Source: an uncultured Sulfitobacter sp. (GTDB lineage: Bacteria; Pseudomonadota; Alphaproteobacteria; Rhodobacterales; Rhodobacteraceae). Taken from it: a stretch of DNA of 64,000 nt. Of this stretch, positions 53,719 through 63,213 are shown piece by piece (positions within the stretch are counted from its first letter, which is position 1; every line of letters begins with the position of its first letter). Position numbers and translations under genes: made by a program. The notes beneath the pieces are model-generated. The model did no database searches and was not told the origin of the DNA. It worked only from the letters and a program-made list of their open reading frames with translations. Where the stretch lies: assembly GCA_947492925.1 (NCBI GenBank), contig CANLOQ010000002.1:620001-684000 (forward strand), read 5' to 3'.

Positions 53719-54642
53719 TTACCGGCCCGCGCTGAAAAGCTTGCGCAGCGCGGCGTACTGGCTAAGCGCCAGACCTGTCAGGATCAGCGCCATCGCTGAG
53801 AGCAGGGAAGAGGGCAGCGGTTCGGCAAGCACCAGCGCACCCAGCACCACTGACCAGACCGGCACCTGATAGTTCAGCAATGACATAAACACCGGCCCCG
53901 CCGTGCGCACGACAACCACACGCAGGAAATTGGCCGCTGCCGTGGGCACCAGCCCCAGAAACAAAAGCACCAGCAAAATGTCGGTCGCCGGTGCCTGCGG
54001 CACACCTTCGGCACCAAGCGCAAAGGGCACACTGATGCAGGTGCCGACAATCAACAGCACCGTGGCCAGCCCGATAGGATCAATTGCGGGCAGGCGGCGC
54101 ATCAGGATCGAACTTGCCGCATAGCAACAAGACGCCGCCACACAGGCCAGCCGCCCCGCCGTTTCAAGCGATTGACCCGTGCTGTCAAAAGCCTGTCCGC
54201 CGATCAGAACCGCAACGCCCAGAAAGCCAATTACAAACCCAACGGCACGCCGCCATGTCATCCGCTCTCCGGGGACAAAGAAGTGTGCTAGGGGCAGGAC
54301 GATCAGAGCCGTTGATGCCATCGACACCCCCGCGAAACTTGAGGTAACGTGCTGTTGTCCCCAGGCCAACAGGGCGAAAGGCACCGCCCCGCTGATTGCG
54401 CCAATGATGGCCACAGTGATCTTGTCGCCCGTGTTGGGTGTCGCCGTGAAAAGGGCAAAGCCGCGCAGGCTCCAGATCACCGTCATGACGACGGCGGCAA
54501 TCCCCACGCGGGCGGCCGCGATCCAGAAGGGTGTCATCCCCGTCAGCGCGATCTCTGTCACCAGAAACGTGCCGCCCCAGATGAACGCAAGCGCGCCCAC
54601 CATGATCCAGCTTTTCAGGGTAATGTCGGGAGCACTTTGCAT
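53719..54642 (-). CDS. DMT-superfamily (EamA) transporter
   Basis: A 307-residue membrane protein with ten predicted helices and two EamA repeats. The first starts ALAFIWGGTFLVTEIAL; repeat ends are AVGFVIGFLGVAVLIGG and LSAMALILTGLALSQY. The second DMT gene of the window, it is not closely similar to the one at 31.3 kb. I use ATG 54642 (MQSAPDITLK); a TTG two codons earlier is the only alternative. It converges on glmM. Substrate unknown. Confidence 0.9.
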   Translation of the reverse strand: MQSAPDITLKSWIMVGALAFIWGGTFLVTEIALTGMTPFWIAAARVGIAAVVMTVIWSLRGFALFTATPNTGDKITVAIIGAISGAVPFALLAWGQQHVTSSFAGVSMASTALIVLPLAHFFVPGERMTWRRAVGFVIGFLGVAVLIGGQAFDSTGQSLETAGRLACVAASCCYAASSILMRRLPAIDPIGLATVLLIVGTCISVPFALGAEGVPQAPATDILLVLLFLGLVPTAAANFLRVVVVRTAGPVFMSLLNYQVPVWSVVLGALVLAEPLPSSLLSAMALILTGLALSQYAALRKLFSAGR

Positions 54643-54787
54643 CGCCAAGGCTTAGGGGCGGCGCGGGGCAGGGTCAACGGGTCAAAACTTCGGTGCCGGA
54701 CGAAGGATAAACGCCTGCGGCACCCTGTCACGGAACGAATGCGGCTGACGGAGCGTTTCATTGCCAAGCAGCAAAGGAGTTAATCTC

Positions 54788-54958
54788 ATGGACTGGACAT
54801 CACTTATCGCCGTACTGGCGTTCTTCACCCTGTTGGTCTGGGTAACAATCGCATTTGTCAGCAAGCAGCAGATTGAAAAGCGCATCGAAAACCCCGACGC
54901 GCCGAAATCGACACTGGCGAAAGACAAATCGTCACACGGCACACCCGCCGACGTATAA
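54788..54958 (+). CDS. small single-pass membrane protein
   Basis: A 56-residue protein with one transmembrane helix (about residues 5-24, SLIAVLAFFTLLVWVTIAFV) and a charged C-terminal tail rich in Lys, Glu and Pro (SKQQIEKRIENPDAP). AAAGGAG stands 8 bases before the ATG at 54788, an excellent site. The orientation would leave the tail in the cytoplasm. A bidirectional terminator follows, so it is transcribed on its own. No family recognised; small membrane proteins of this sort often modulate larger complexes. Confidence 0.7.
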   Translation: MDWTSLIAVLAFFTLLVWVTIAFVSKQQIEKRIENPDAPKSTLAKDKSSHGTPADV

Positions 54959-54963
54959 ATGAA

Positions 54964-54996
54964 AAAGGCCCGGGCATGACCCGGGCCTTTGGTTTT
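54964..54996. terminator. bidirectional intrinsic terminator
   Basis: A perfect 11-base stem: AAAGGCCCGGG (54964-54974), loop CATGA, CCCGGGCCTTT (54980-54990), then GGTTTT on the plus strand. The minus strand reads into TTTTTC after the stem. It lies between the small membrane-protein gene and ilvC, serving both convergent transcripts. Confidence 0.93.
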
Positions 54997-55012
54997 GTCA
55001 TGCCTGTGGCAA

Positions 55013-56116
<1,104 letters not shown>

Positions 56117-56170
56117 TTATTGGAAAGATGAAGCTGTTAATGCGCCGTATGTCGAAAAAATGGAAAAATC

Positions 56171-56626
56171 ATGCTTGATGATGCGGATCGCCGTTTGTTG
56201 CGCTACTGGCAGGCAGAGCCGAGCTTGAGCGCGGGGGAACTTGCCGAACGCTGTGGCATGACACCGGGAAAGGCCGCGCGCAGGATGGCGCGGATGGAGG
56301 ATCAGGGGATTGTGCAGGGCGTCAGCGCGGTGATCAATTGGGCCGCCTTGGGCTATGCGGTAGAGGTATCGTTGCGGGTAACGCTGGATAAAACGCAAGG
56401 AAATGCCTTTGATGAATTCCTGACCCGGGCACGGCAGGTGCCGGAAGTGATTGAGGTCCAGACCTTTCTGGGGCGGGTCGATGCCCGTTTGTCGATTATC
56501 GCGCGGGACATGGCGCATTACCAGCAGATCTACCGCAGCCAAATTTTGACCTTGCCGCATATCGCGGACATTGAGGCGCTGATGCATGTGGCGCGCATCA
56601 AGACAGAGGAGAGCCTGCCGCTGTGA
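56171..56626 (+). CDS. Lrp/AsnC-family regulator, first of a tandem pair
   Basis: A 151-residue leucine-responsive-type regulator. The N-terminal helix-turn-helix (DADRRLLRYWQAEPSLSAGE, RCGMTPGKAARRMARMEDQGIV) is followed by the RAM/ACT-like effector domain (about 62-140). It diverges from ilvC, so branched-chain amino acid genes are likely targets. Its stop overlaps the next Lrp gene by four bases (GTGA), and the two proteins are related but clearly different. The two products may form mixed oligomers. The effector is unknown. Confidence 0.92.
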   Translation: MLDDADRRLLRYWQAEPSLSAGELAERCGMTPGKAARRMARMEDQGIVQGVSAVINWAALGYAVEVSLRVTLDKTQGNAFDEFLTRARQVPEVIEVQTFLGRVDARLSIIARDMAHYQQIYRSQILTLPHIADIEALMHVARIKTEESLPL

Positions 56627-57078
56627 CGGAACTGGATGAGATAGATGTCCGCCTGGTGCGTGCTCTGGTGGTGGACGCACGGCAATCTGCCAGCGCTTTG
56701 GGCAAAATGCTTGGCCTGTCGCAGCCCGCAACTTGGCGGCGGATCAGACGGCTGGAGGATGCAGGGGTGCTCAAGGCCAAGCGTCTGCGCCTGAACGCAG
56801 AGAAGCTGGGTTTTGGCGTTACAGTGTTTCTGGGGATCAAGCTGGCCACCAAGGGGCGCGTGTCGCTTGAGGATTTTGAGCGCGCGGTCAGCGCCATTCC
56901 TGAAGTGCAGACGGTGGAACATGTGCTGGGGCTTTATGATTACCGCCTGCGCGTGGTGGCGCGGGACCTGCCGGATTTCGAGCGCGTCTTGCGGCGGCGC
57001 ATAATGACACTGCCCGGCGCGGGCGAGGTGGAGGCGAATGTCCTTCTAAGCGAGGAGCGGCTGGCGGGTCCATTATAG
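56623..57078 (+). CDS. Lrp/AsnC-family regulator, second of a tandem pair
   Basis: A 151-residue paralog of the preceding gene, starting from GTG at 56623, which overlaps its stop. Helix-turn-helix: DEIDVRLVRALVVDARQSAS, MLGLSQPATWRRIRRLEDAGVL; RAM domain: FGVTVFLGIKL ... VEHVLGLYDYRLRVVARDL. Equal length to the first copy suggests an old tandem duplication, though sequence identity looks moderate. Translational coupling should give comparable amounts of each, favouring hetero-octamers. The next gene on this strand, an aminotransferase, may be a target or an operon member. Confidence 0.92.
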   Translation: MTELDEIDVRLVRALVVDARQSASALGKMLGLSQPATWRRIRRLEDAGVLKAKRLRLNAEKLGFGVTVFLGIKLATKGRVSLEDFERAVSAIPEVQTVEHVLGLYDYRLRVVARDLPDFERVLRRRIMTLPGAGEVEANVLLSEERLAGPL

Positions 57079-57186
57079 ACATACCCCCGCCTGCGGGTGC
57101 TGGGCCAAACGGTATACCAAGATAGACTTTGCACATCAGCGCATCGCCCCATATGCAAAGGGAAAAGAGACAGAGGAGATAACAAG

Positions 57187-58311
57187 GTGGCATTGCTTGA
57201 TACCGTAGACCCGACAGGGCTCGAAGAATTTTCCGTGGTTTTCACGGACCGCTCGCTCAACAGCATGTCAGCAGCTTTCCAGCAGGTGATGCGCGACATT
57301 TCCCAGATGCTGCGCGATGTCTATCACGCGGATGCGGTTGCCGTGATCCCGGGGGGCGGGACCTATGCGATGGAAGCAGTGGCGCGCCAGTTCGCGCGCG
57401 GTGCGGATGCCTTGGTCGTGCGCAACGGCTGGTTTTCCTATCGCTGGTCGCAGATCATCGAAACCGGCGGGCTGACCGAAAAGACAACCGTGCTGAAAGC
57501 ACGTCAGGAGGGCAATTCGCCCACGTCCCCCTTCGTGCCCGCCGCGATCGAAGATGTGGTTGCGGCGATCCATGCCGAAAAACCGCAGGTTGTCTTTGCC
57601 CCCCATGTGGAAACAAGCGCGGGCGTGATCCTGCCTGATACCTACATTGCAGAAATGGCCCGCGCCGCGCATGAGGTTGGTGCGTTGATGATCCTTGATT
57701 GCATCGCGTCGGGCTGTGCCTGGATCGACATGCGCGCGCTGGGTGTCGATGTGCTTATTTCCGCGCCGCAAAAAGGCTGGTCGGCTTCGCCGGCGGCGGG
57801 CCTTGTGATGATGTCCGAACGGGCAGAGGCGCGGCTGGCTGAAACCCAATCCGACAGCTTTGCCATTGATCTGGGCAAATGGCGTGCGATCATGCGGGCG
57901 TATGAGGACGGTGGCCATGCCTATCACGCCACCATGCCAACAGACGCGCTGCGCCTGTTCCGCGATACGATGCTTGAAACCCGCGACTATGGGTTTGAGC
58001 GTCTGAAGGAAGCGCAGTGGCGTCTGGGCGATGGGGTGCGCAAGATGATGTCAGACAAGGGCGTGCCCAGCGTTGCCGCCGCAGGCTACGGTGCGCCGGG
58101 GGTGGTGGTCAGCTATACCGACGATCCCGACATCAAATCGGGCAAGAAATTTGCGCAAAAAGGCATGCAGATTGCCGCGGGTGTACCGCTTCAGGTGGGT
58201 GAACCCGAAGGTTTCAGCACGTTCCGTCTGGGCTTGTTTGGTCTGGACAAGCTCTATGATGTGGATGGCACTCTGGGACGCTTGAACGCGGTTGTCGAAG
58301 AGGTTTTCTGA
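57187..58311 (+). CDS. class V aminotransferase, alanine--glyoxylate type
   Basis: A 374-residue PLP-dependent aminotransferase of the alanine/serine--glyoxylate family. The start is GTG at 57187, with GAGGAG eight bases upstream. PLP-binding features: GGGTYAMEAVARQF, ILDCIASGCAW, and the Schiff-base Lys in ISAPQKGWSASPAAG. The substrate pair could be alanine or serine with glyoxylate, or a phosphonate/taurine-type amine; sequence does not decide. A perfect palindrome GGTATACC (57111-57118) lies 68 bases upstream and could be a regulator site. It follows the tandem Lrp genes. Ends at a GC-rich hairpin. Confidence 0.88.
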   Translation: MALLDTVDPTGLEEFSVVFTDRSLNSMSAAFQQVMRDISQMLRDVYHADAVAVIPGGGTYAMEAVARQFARGADALVVRNGWFSYRWSQIIETGGLTEKTTVLKARQEGNSPTSPFVPAAIEDVVAAIHAEKPQVVFAPHVETSAGVILPDTYIAEMARAAHEVGALMILDCIASGCAWIDMRALGVDVLISAPQKGWSASPAAGLVMMSERAEARLAETQSDSFAIDLGKWRAIMRAYEDGGHAYHATMPTDALRLFRDTMLETRDYGFERLKEAQWRLGDGVRKMMSDKGVPSVAAAGYGAPGVVVSYTDDPDIKSGKKFAQKGMQIAAGVPLQVGEPEGFSTFRLGLFGLDKLYDVDGTLGRLNAVVEEVF

Positions 58312-58317
58312 ACTCTA

Positions 58318-58349
58318 CGCGCGGGGTGGCTCACAACCGGCCCCGCGCG
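58318..58349. terminator. GC-rich hairpin between convergent genes
   Basis: CGCGCGGGG (58318-58326) pairs perfectly with CCCCGCGCG (58341-58349) across a 14-base loop. It starts six bases past the aminotransferase stop and 45 bases beyond the end of the convergent hydroxylase gene. No T-run follows, so termination efficiency is uncertain. Confidence 0.5.
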
Positions 58350-58394
58350 CTTGAGGTACGGCAATGTCTTTGCCCCAACACCGCTTTCGGCCTT

Positions 58395-59642
58395 TCAGGT
58401 GCCGTCCGTACGCCCGGCATACGCCGCCTGTTCGCCGGATGCGCTCTGGCTGACACCCAGACCCATCTGCATCAACATCCTGCGCACCGGGGCCATCGCA
58501 TAAAGCGCGTCCAGCCCCTTGGCGCGCGCATCACGGGCAAGGGGGTGCGAGGCCTGCGAAACACGGTTCAACAGGTCTATCCCGTTGATCCGCAACTGGA
58601 TATCGCTGTAACGCGCCCTGTGATACGCCTCCAGCATCTGCGCATCGCCCAAATCGGTGCGGCGTTCCTCTGCAAGGTTCAGCAGGGTCGCAATGTCCCG
58701 CAGGGACATGTTCAGCCCCTGCGCGCCAATTGGCGGTAGGACATGGGCCGCCTCGGCAATCAGGGCAATCCGCTCACCACTCAGCCGTGCGGCATGCTGG
58801 CTGATGATCGGCCAGACGTTGCGCGCGCTGACCAGCTTGAGAGGGCCAAACAACCCGCAGGATCGCTCTGTCAGTTCAGCCTCAAACGCGTCCACGTCCA
58901 GTGCCGCGCGGGCTTGGGTCAGCGGGCCGTCATCCATCCACACAATGGCTGATGAAGGCACGCCATCACGGTCTGGCAGGGGCACCAGCGTGAAAGGCCC
59001 ACCGGTGCGGTGAATCTCGGTTGAGACATTTTCGTGGGCCACTGGATGGGTCACCGCAAAGGCCAGTGCCTTTTGCCCGTAGCGCCGGGTGCTGACCGAA
59101 ATACCGGCCGCCGCGCGCATCGGGCTGTCGCGTCCATCGGCAGCAATGACCAGCCGGGTGGTGATGCGGCTGCCGTCGGTCAACCCGACCTTGGCCGCGG
59201 CGGTGCGGGTGAAAAGAGAGGTCGTGCCGGTGCCGGGGCGAAAGTCGACGTTGGGCAAAGCGTCAAGCCTGTCAACAAGGGCGCGGCGCAACAGCCAGTT
59301 GGGAAAATTCCAGCCGAAGGGCAGGTCCGACACATCGGAGGCGTCAAAGGCACGGGTGACCCTTGGCACGGCTGTCTCTCCACCGGCATCGACAATGCGC
59401 ATGACCTGCAAAGGCGCGGCATGAGGCCAGAGCGCATCCCAGACGCCTGCCTTTTCCAGCACGTCGCGTGCCGGTTGCAGCATCGCGGTTGAGCGCATGT
59501 CCGCGCCTTCCGCATCGGCGTCGGTGATGGGCGGGGCTGGATCGACGCAGATAACGTCAAAACCGGCAGAACCAAAGGCGGCCGCCGCGGTCAGGCCCGC
59601 GATGCCACCGCCGGAAATCAGAATGTCAGTGTCATAATTCAT
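58395..59642 (-). CDS. UbiH/Coq6-type FAD-dependent hydroxylase
   Basis: A 415-residue flavoprotein monooxygenase of the UbiH/UbiF/Coq6 family, which hydroxylates the aromatic ring during ubiquinone synthesis. N-terminal FAD motif: ISGGGIAGLTAAAAFG (9-24); NADPH/FAD DG motif: VIAADGRDSPMRAAAG; second FAD motif: ALIAEAAHVLPPIGAQGLNMSLRD, where Glu-Ala-Ala-His replaces the usual Gly-Asp-Ala-Ala-His. Which ring position it hydroxylates cannot be read from sequence. It is followed closely by the HAD gene upstream on the same strand (11 bases), so the two likely form an operon. Confidence 0.92.
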   Translation of the reverse strand: MNYDTDILISGGGIAGLTAAAAFGSAGFDVICVDPAPPITDADAEGADMRSTAMLQPARDVLEKAGVWDALWPHAAPLQVMRIVDAGGETAVPRVTRAFDASDVSDLPFGWNFPNWLLRRALVDRLDALPNVDFRPGTGTTSLFTRTAAAKVGLTDGSRITTRLVIAADGRDSPMRAAAGISVSTRRYGQKALAFAVTHPVAHENVSTEIHRTGGPFTLVPLPDRDGVPSSAIVWMDDGPLTQARAALDVDAFEAELTERSCGLFGPLKLVSARNVWPIISQHAARLSGERIALIAEAAHVLPPIGAQGLNMSLRDIATLLNLAEERRTDLGDAQMLEAYHRARYSDIQLRINGIDLLNRVSQASHPLARDARAKGLDALYAMAPVRRMLMQMGLGVSQSASGEQAAYAGRTDGT

Positions 59643-59652
59643 GTACCGCTAC

Positions 59653-60300
59653 TTAGTCGCTGAGCGCGCCAAGGAAACAGGACAAATCGTCCGTATGATA
59701 TTCAATGTGTCGCGCCGGGGCCGGATCGGGCGCGACATGCACCGTGCGCATGCCCATCGCATGGGGGGCGGCCAGATTGCGCGGATCGTCTTCAAACATT
59801 GCCGCGCGGGCTGGCGTGATTCCGTCTGCGGCAAACACCCGGTCAAAGGCGGCCCGTTCAGGTTTTGGCAAAAACCCCGCATGTTCAACGCCGTAGACCG
59901 CATCGAACAATCCCGACAGGCCGCGTGCGGCCAGCACACGTTCGGCGTAGGGGGCCGATCCGTTGGTATAGACAATGCGGCGCCCCGGCAGGTTTCGGAT
60001 GCGCGCGGCAAGGGTCGGATCCGGTGTCAGGCTGTCCATAGATATGTCGTGTACGTCCGTCAGATAGGGCAAAGGATCAACCGCATGTTCGCGCATCAGA
60101 CCGGCCAGCGTGGTGCCGTGGGTCTGCCAGTAGTGCATGCGCAGCCGGTCGGCTTCGGCTTTGGGCACGCCCAATGTGTTCATCACCCACGCTGTCATGC
60201 GCACTTCGATCAGGTCAAACAGCCGCGCGGACGGTGGATAAAGCGTATTGTCCAGGTCAAAGACCCAGGCATCAACATGAGAGAAAGCATCGCGCGGCAT
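59653..60300 (-). CDS. HAD-family pyrimidine 5'-nucleotidase
   Basis: A 215-residue HAD phosphatase of the Sdt1/Phm8-like group. Motif I is VFDLDNTLYPPSA (13-25, nucleophile Asp15), motif II YTNGSAPYAERV, the Lys of motif III in LPKPERAAFDRV, and motif IV MFEDDPRNL. LYPP after DNT is the hallmark of pyrimidine 5'-nucleotidases in this group. I use the ATG at 60300 (MPRDAFSHV); another ATG four codons upstream is possible and neither has a clear ribosome binding site. It diverges from the GntR gene. Confidence 0.9.
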   Translation of the reverse strand: MPRDAFSHVDAWVFDLDNTLYPPSARLFDLIEVRMTAWVMNTLGVPKAEADRLRMHYWQTHGTTLAGLMREHAVDPLPYLTDVHDISMDSLTPDPTLAARIRNLPGRRIVYTNGSAPYAERVLAARGLSGLFDAVYGVEHAGFLPKPERAAFDRVFAADGITPARAAMFEDDPRNLAAPHAMGMRTVHVAPDPAPARHIEYHTDDLSCFLGALSD

Positions 60301-60412
60301 GGCACCGGTCATAGGCGCAGTGCCCGGCCACCGCAAGCGCGGCGCTTGCGCAAATGGCGGGCTTGGGTAAAGTGACGCCAACCGACAAGGAAATGCCCGT
60401 GAGACGCGCGTG

Positions 60413-61066
60413 ATGAACACCCCCAAGACCGGCACGACCGATGCCTATTCGATGATCCTCGATGCGATCGACGGGGGCACCTACCGGCCCGGCGACCGGC
60501 TTGTGGAAAGCGAACTGGCCGAAAGGTTCAATGTATCCCGCACGCCTATTCGTGAAGCATTGCAACGACTTGAGACACAATCGCTGTTGGCGCGCGAGGG
60601 GCGCAGCCTGATTGTGGCGTCGCTGGATCACAACCAGACAGCAGAGCTTTACGTGGTGCGCGGAGAGCTGGAAGGGCTGGCCGCCCGCCTGGCCGCACGG
60701 CATGCCACCGCCGAAGAAGTCCGTGTGCTGCGCGAAATGGTTGAGGCCGATGACGCGCTGGTCGACAACCCGACGGCCCTGTCACGCAGCAACCGGCGCT
60801 TTCACAAGCAGGTGCATCTGGCCTCGCACAACCGCTATCTGGTGCAGCAGCTTGATCTGGTCTACCGCTCGATGGCGCTGATGGCGACAACGTCACTGGC
60901 CGCCGAGGGCCGGGGCGAGATTGCGCAGGCCGAACACGCGCGGATTGTCGAACGGATCGAGGCACGGGACGAAGAAGGGGCGGATGCGGCGCTGCGCGCG
61001 CATATCTCTGTGGCCTTCGTGACCCGCCTCAAACAGGAAGCGGCGAAGGTCGAAGGCGCGGAGTAG
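60413..61066 (+). CDS. GntR-family regulator (FCD subfamily)
   Basis: A 217-residue repressor. The winged helix-turn-helix (about residues 8-72) shows AYSMILDAIDGGTYRPGDRL, ESELAERFNVSRTPIREALQRLE; the C-terminal all-helical FCD domain contains the metal/ligand residues (NRRFHKQVHLASHNRYL and HARIVERIEARD). FCD regulators usually respond to small organic acids. A GTG directly before the ATG is an alternative start. It diverges from the nucleotidase-hydroxylase pair with a 112-base gap. Targets unknown. Confidence 0.93.
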   Translation: MNTPKTGTTDAYSMILDAIDGGTYRPGDRLVESELAERFNVSRTPIREALQRLETQSLLAREGRSLIVASLDHNQTAELYVVRGELEGLAARLAARHATAEEVRVLREMVEADDALVDNPTALSRSNRRFHKQVHLASHNRYLVQQLDLVYRSMALMATTSLAAEGRGEIAQAEHARIVERIEARDEEGADAALRAHISVAFVTRLKQEAAKVEGAE

Positions 61067-61138
61067 GGCGGTCGATCTTGCGCACCGGTTTCGGGCAAGG
61101 CTTTGTAAAATATACGTTTCATTTTGATCGACGCTGGT

Positions 61139-63088
61139 TCAGCTGCCTGTCAGGCGCAATTGTGCCTTGTCTGCGATTTTCTGTCTGCCTGCGGTTCCGG
61201 GTGCCGCTGTTTCAGGCTCCGGCGTGACGCCATGTTCCGTCTTGTCCCAGAAAAACGGGCTGACCACGAATTCATGCAGCCCCTTGATCGCCGCAAGCGC
61301 GCCAAGCGGGAAGTAGAATGGCGTGGTGAACACCCACCACATCAGATGACGGTGCTCTTTGCCCGAGGTGGCGAGCAGCGACAGGCCAAGATTGAGGGTA
61401 GAGGACAAGATAAACACCACCACCATAGACCACAGCGCCACCGGGCCCAGCGTGGTTTCGACAGGGTGCGCAAAGCCTGCAACCGCAATCCAGAAGGACC
61501 ACAACAGCGGCGCAAGCAGGAATTGCGACACGGTGGCCAGCAGCATCGTTTGCAACCCGATAAACCGCATCCAACCCAGATCAGCCAGCAATTGCAGCGG
61601 GTGACGCATGTGAACACACCACGTGATCAGAAATCCCTTGAGCCAACGGGAGCGTTGCCGCACCCACGGCCACAATCGGCAATTGGCTTCTTCATAGGTG
61701 ACAGTGGGCAGCAGTTCTGTGACAAAGCCGCGCCGCGCCAGACGCACGCCAAGATCGGCATCCTCGGTGACGTTATGGGCATCCCAGCCCGCGAGGTCTT
61801 CAAGCACGCTGCGCCGGAAAAACAGGGTTGTCCCGCCCAGCGGAATGACCAGACCCAAGCGCGCCACACCGGGCAGCAATACCCGCCACCAGGACGCATA
61901 TTCGATTGTAAAACAACGCGATAGCCAGTTTGCGCGGCTGTTGTAGTAGTCCAGAATGCCCTGCAGACAGGCCACGTTATCGGGCGCATTGTGAAAACGG
62001 CTGACCACCCGGTCTAACTGATCCGGCTCGGGGGCATCCTCGGCATCCCAGACGCCAATGATGCTGCCTTTGCAGAAATCCAGCGCATAGTTCAGCGCGC
62101 GTGGTTTGGTGGTCAGACGGTTGGCTTCGGGCACTTCGATCACGCTGATCCAGGGCGGCAGTTCTGTGCGGGCAAGGGTTTCTTTGGTGGTGTTGTCATG
62201 CGCTTCAAGCACGAGCACGACATCGAGCAGGGATTTGGGATAGGTCAGGCGCGTCAGCCGCGTGATCAGCGCCCCGGCGATTTCCTTTTCCTTGAGCAGG
62301 GGGACAAGTATCGACACGCGGGGCAACCGGTAGGGCAGCGCGTGCGGCAGGCTTAGCGGTGGCGGGGTTTCGGCGGTCTTGTGAGTGATCTGGGACCAAA
62401 GCGCCGCGGCCTTAAGCGTGGTGGTCATCAGCAATGTGAGGAACGCCCAAAGGATGGCGATGGTCACCGTCCAAAGCGGCGCAAGGACAAGCGCAAGCAG
62501 CACAAGGCCCAGTGCAGCGATAGCCCAGATGCTGCGGCTACGACCGGTGATGTTCCACGTCCGGCAGGAAATGGCGGCGGGCACCCGATTTGCGGCTTTT
62601 TGTGCCAGTTCGACACCGTACAGACGGCTGATTTCCTCCTGTATCTGCTGTTCGTCCGCGATGACCGGCAGGATGCTCGGCACCCTGTCGCCAAGGGCAA
62701 GGCGCAACGTCTCAAACTCATGCGGTCGGCTGGTGGCGATCAGAAGGGCACCGCCAAGTTCCGCCCAGACGACGGCGCGGAATTTCAGGCACAACCCGAC
62801 GGGCAGATGGTGTGACAGGGTTGCGCGCGCGGGATCACGGCGCAGATCGACGCGTTGCGCCGCGTATTGATGCCCCAGCGCGTCAAGCACATGATGCCGG
62901 TCCGCCAGCCCCTCCGCGATAAGAATTTCACCCAGTGGCGCGTCCACGTGCCGCTGAAGATCCAGCGCATGAACCAGATCCTTGCCGGAGATCACCCCGG
63001 CCTTGATCAGATAGCGCCCCAGCGGCATGCGCGGGGTGGTGCGGGGGGCGATTTGCGGATCGGATAGCAGGAGCCGCAGGTTGGACAT
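61139..63088 (-). CDS. membrane glycosyltransferase (GT2) with N-terminal MshEN-like domain
   Basis: A 649-residue processive-type glycosyltransferase. Residues 22-45 and 51-74 are two 24-residue MshEN motifs (PLGRYLIKAG...LDLQ and PLGEILIAEG...LGHQ) with the exact five-residue spacer seen in cyclic-di-GMP-binding MshEN domains, though both leading Arg are Pro. A helix pair follows at about 186-230. The GT2 core has WDAEDAPEPDQ, FFRRSVLEDLAGWDAHNVTEDADLG and the QxxRW motif in RQRSRWLKG; C-terminal membrane helices follow. This is the layout of cellulose-synthase-like enzymes, so it likely makes or exports an exopolysaccharide. I start at 63088 (MSNLRL), with AAGG inside a palindrome upstream. 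No other polysaccharide genes are adjacent. Polymer unknown. Confidence 0.9.
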   Translation of the reverse strand: MSNLRLLLSDPQIAPRTTPRMPLGRYLIKAGVISGKDLVHALDLQRHVDAPLGEILIAEGLADRHHVLDALGHQYAAQRVDLRRDPARATLSHHLPVGLCLKFRAVVWAELGGALLIATSRPHEFETLRLALGDRVPSILPVIADEQQIQEEISRLYGVELAQKAANRVPAAISCRTWNITGRSRSIWAIAALGLVLLALVLAPLWTVTIAILWAFLTLLMTTTLKAAALWSQITHKTAETPPPLSLPHALPYRLPRVSILVPLLKEKEIAGALITRLTRLTYPKSLLDVVLVLEAHDNTTKETLARTELPPWISVIEVPEANRLTTKPRALNYALDFCKGSIIGVWDAEDAPEPDQLDRVVSRFHNAPDNVACLQGILDYYNSRANWLSRCFTIEYASWWRVLLPGVARLGLVIPLGGTTLFFRRSVLEDLAGWDAHNVTEDADLGVRLARRGFVTELLPTVTYEEANCRLWPWVRQRSRWLKGFLITWCVHMRHPLQLLADLGWMRFIGLQTMLLATVSQFLLAPLLWSFWIAVAGFAHPVETTLGPVALWSMVVVFILSSTLNLGLSLLATSGKEHRHLMWWVFTTPFYFPLGALAAIKGLHEFVVSPFFWDKTEHGVTPEPETAAPGTAGRQKIADKAQLRLTGS

Positions 63089-63097
63089 GAATATGGG

Positions 63098-63117
63098 CCT
63101 TATTCGTTCGAATAAGG
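63098..63117. promoter_or_regulatory. palindrome covering the glycosyltransferase ribosome binding site
   Basis: CCTTATTCG-TT-CGAATAAGG, a perfect 9-base inverted repeat ending nine bases before the minus-strand ATG at 63088. In the mRNA the arm near the start contains AAGG, the likely ribosome binding site, so the hairpin could hide it. It could equally be a repressor operator. Confidence 0.6.
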
Positions 63118-63213
63118 TAAACATGCCGCACGCGTGGTTAATGCGGCGTTAAGGGAACGGCACGTTTGCCCGCAAAACAACGGTTTTGGGGTGCAAAATG
63201 TTAAGATTCGCGC

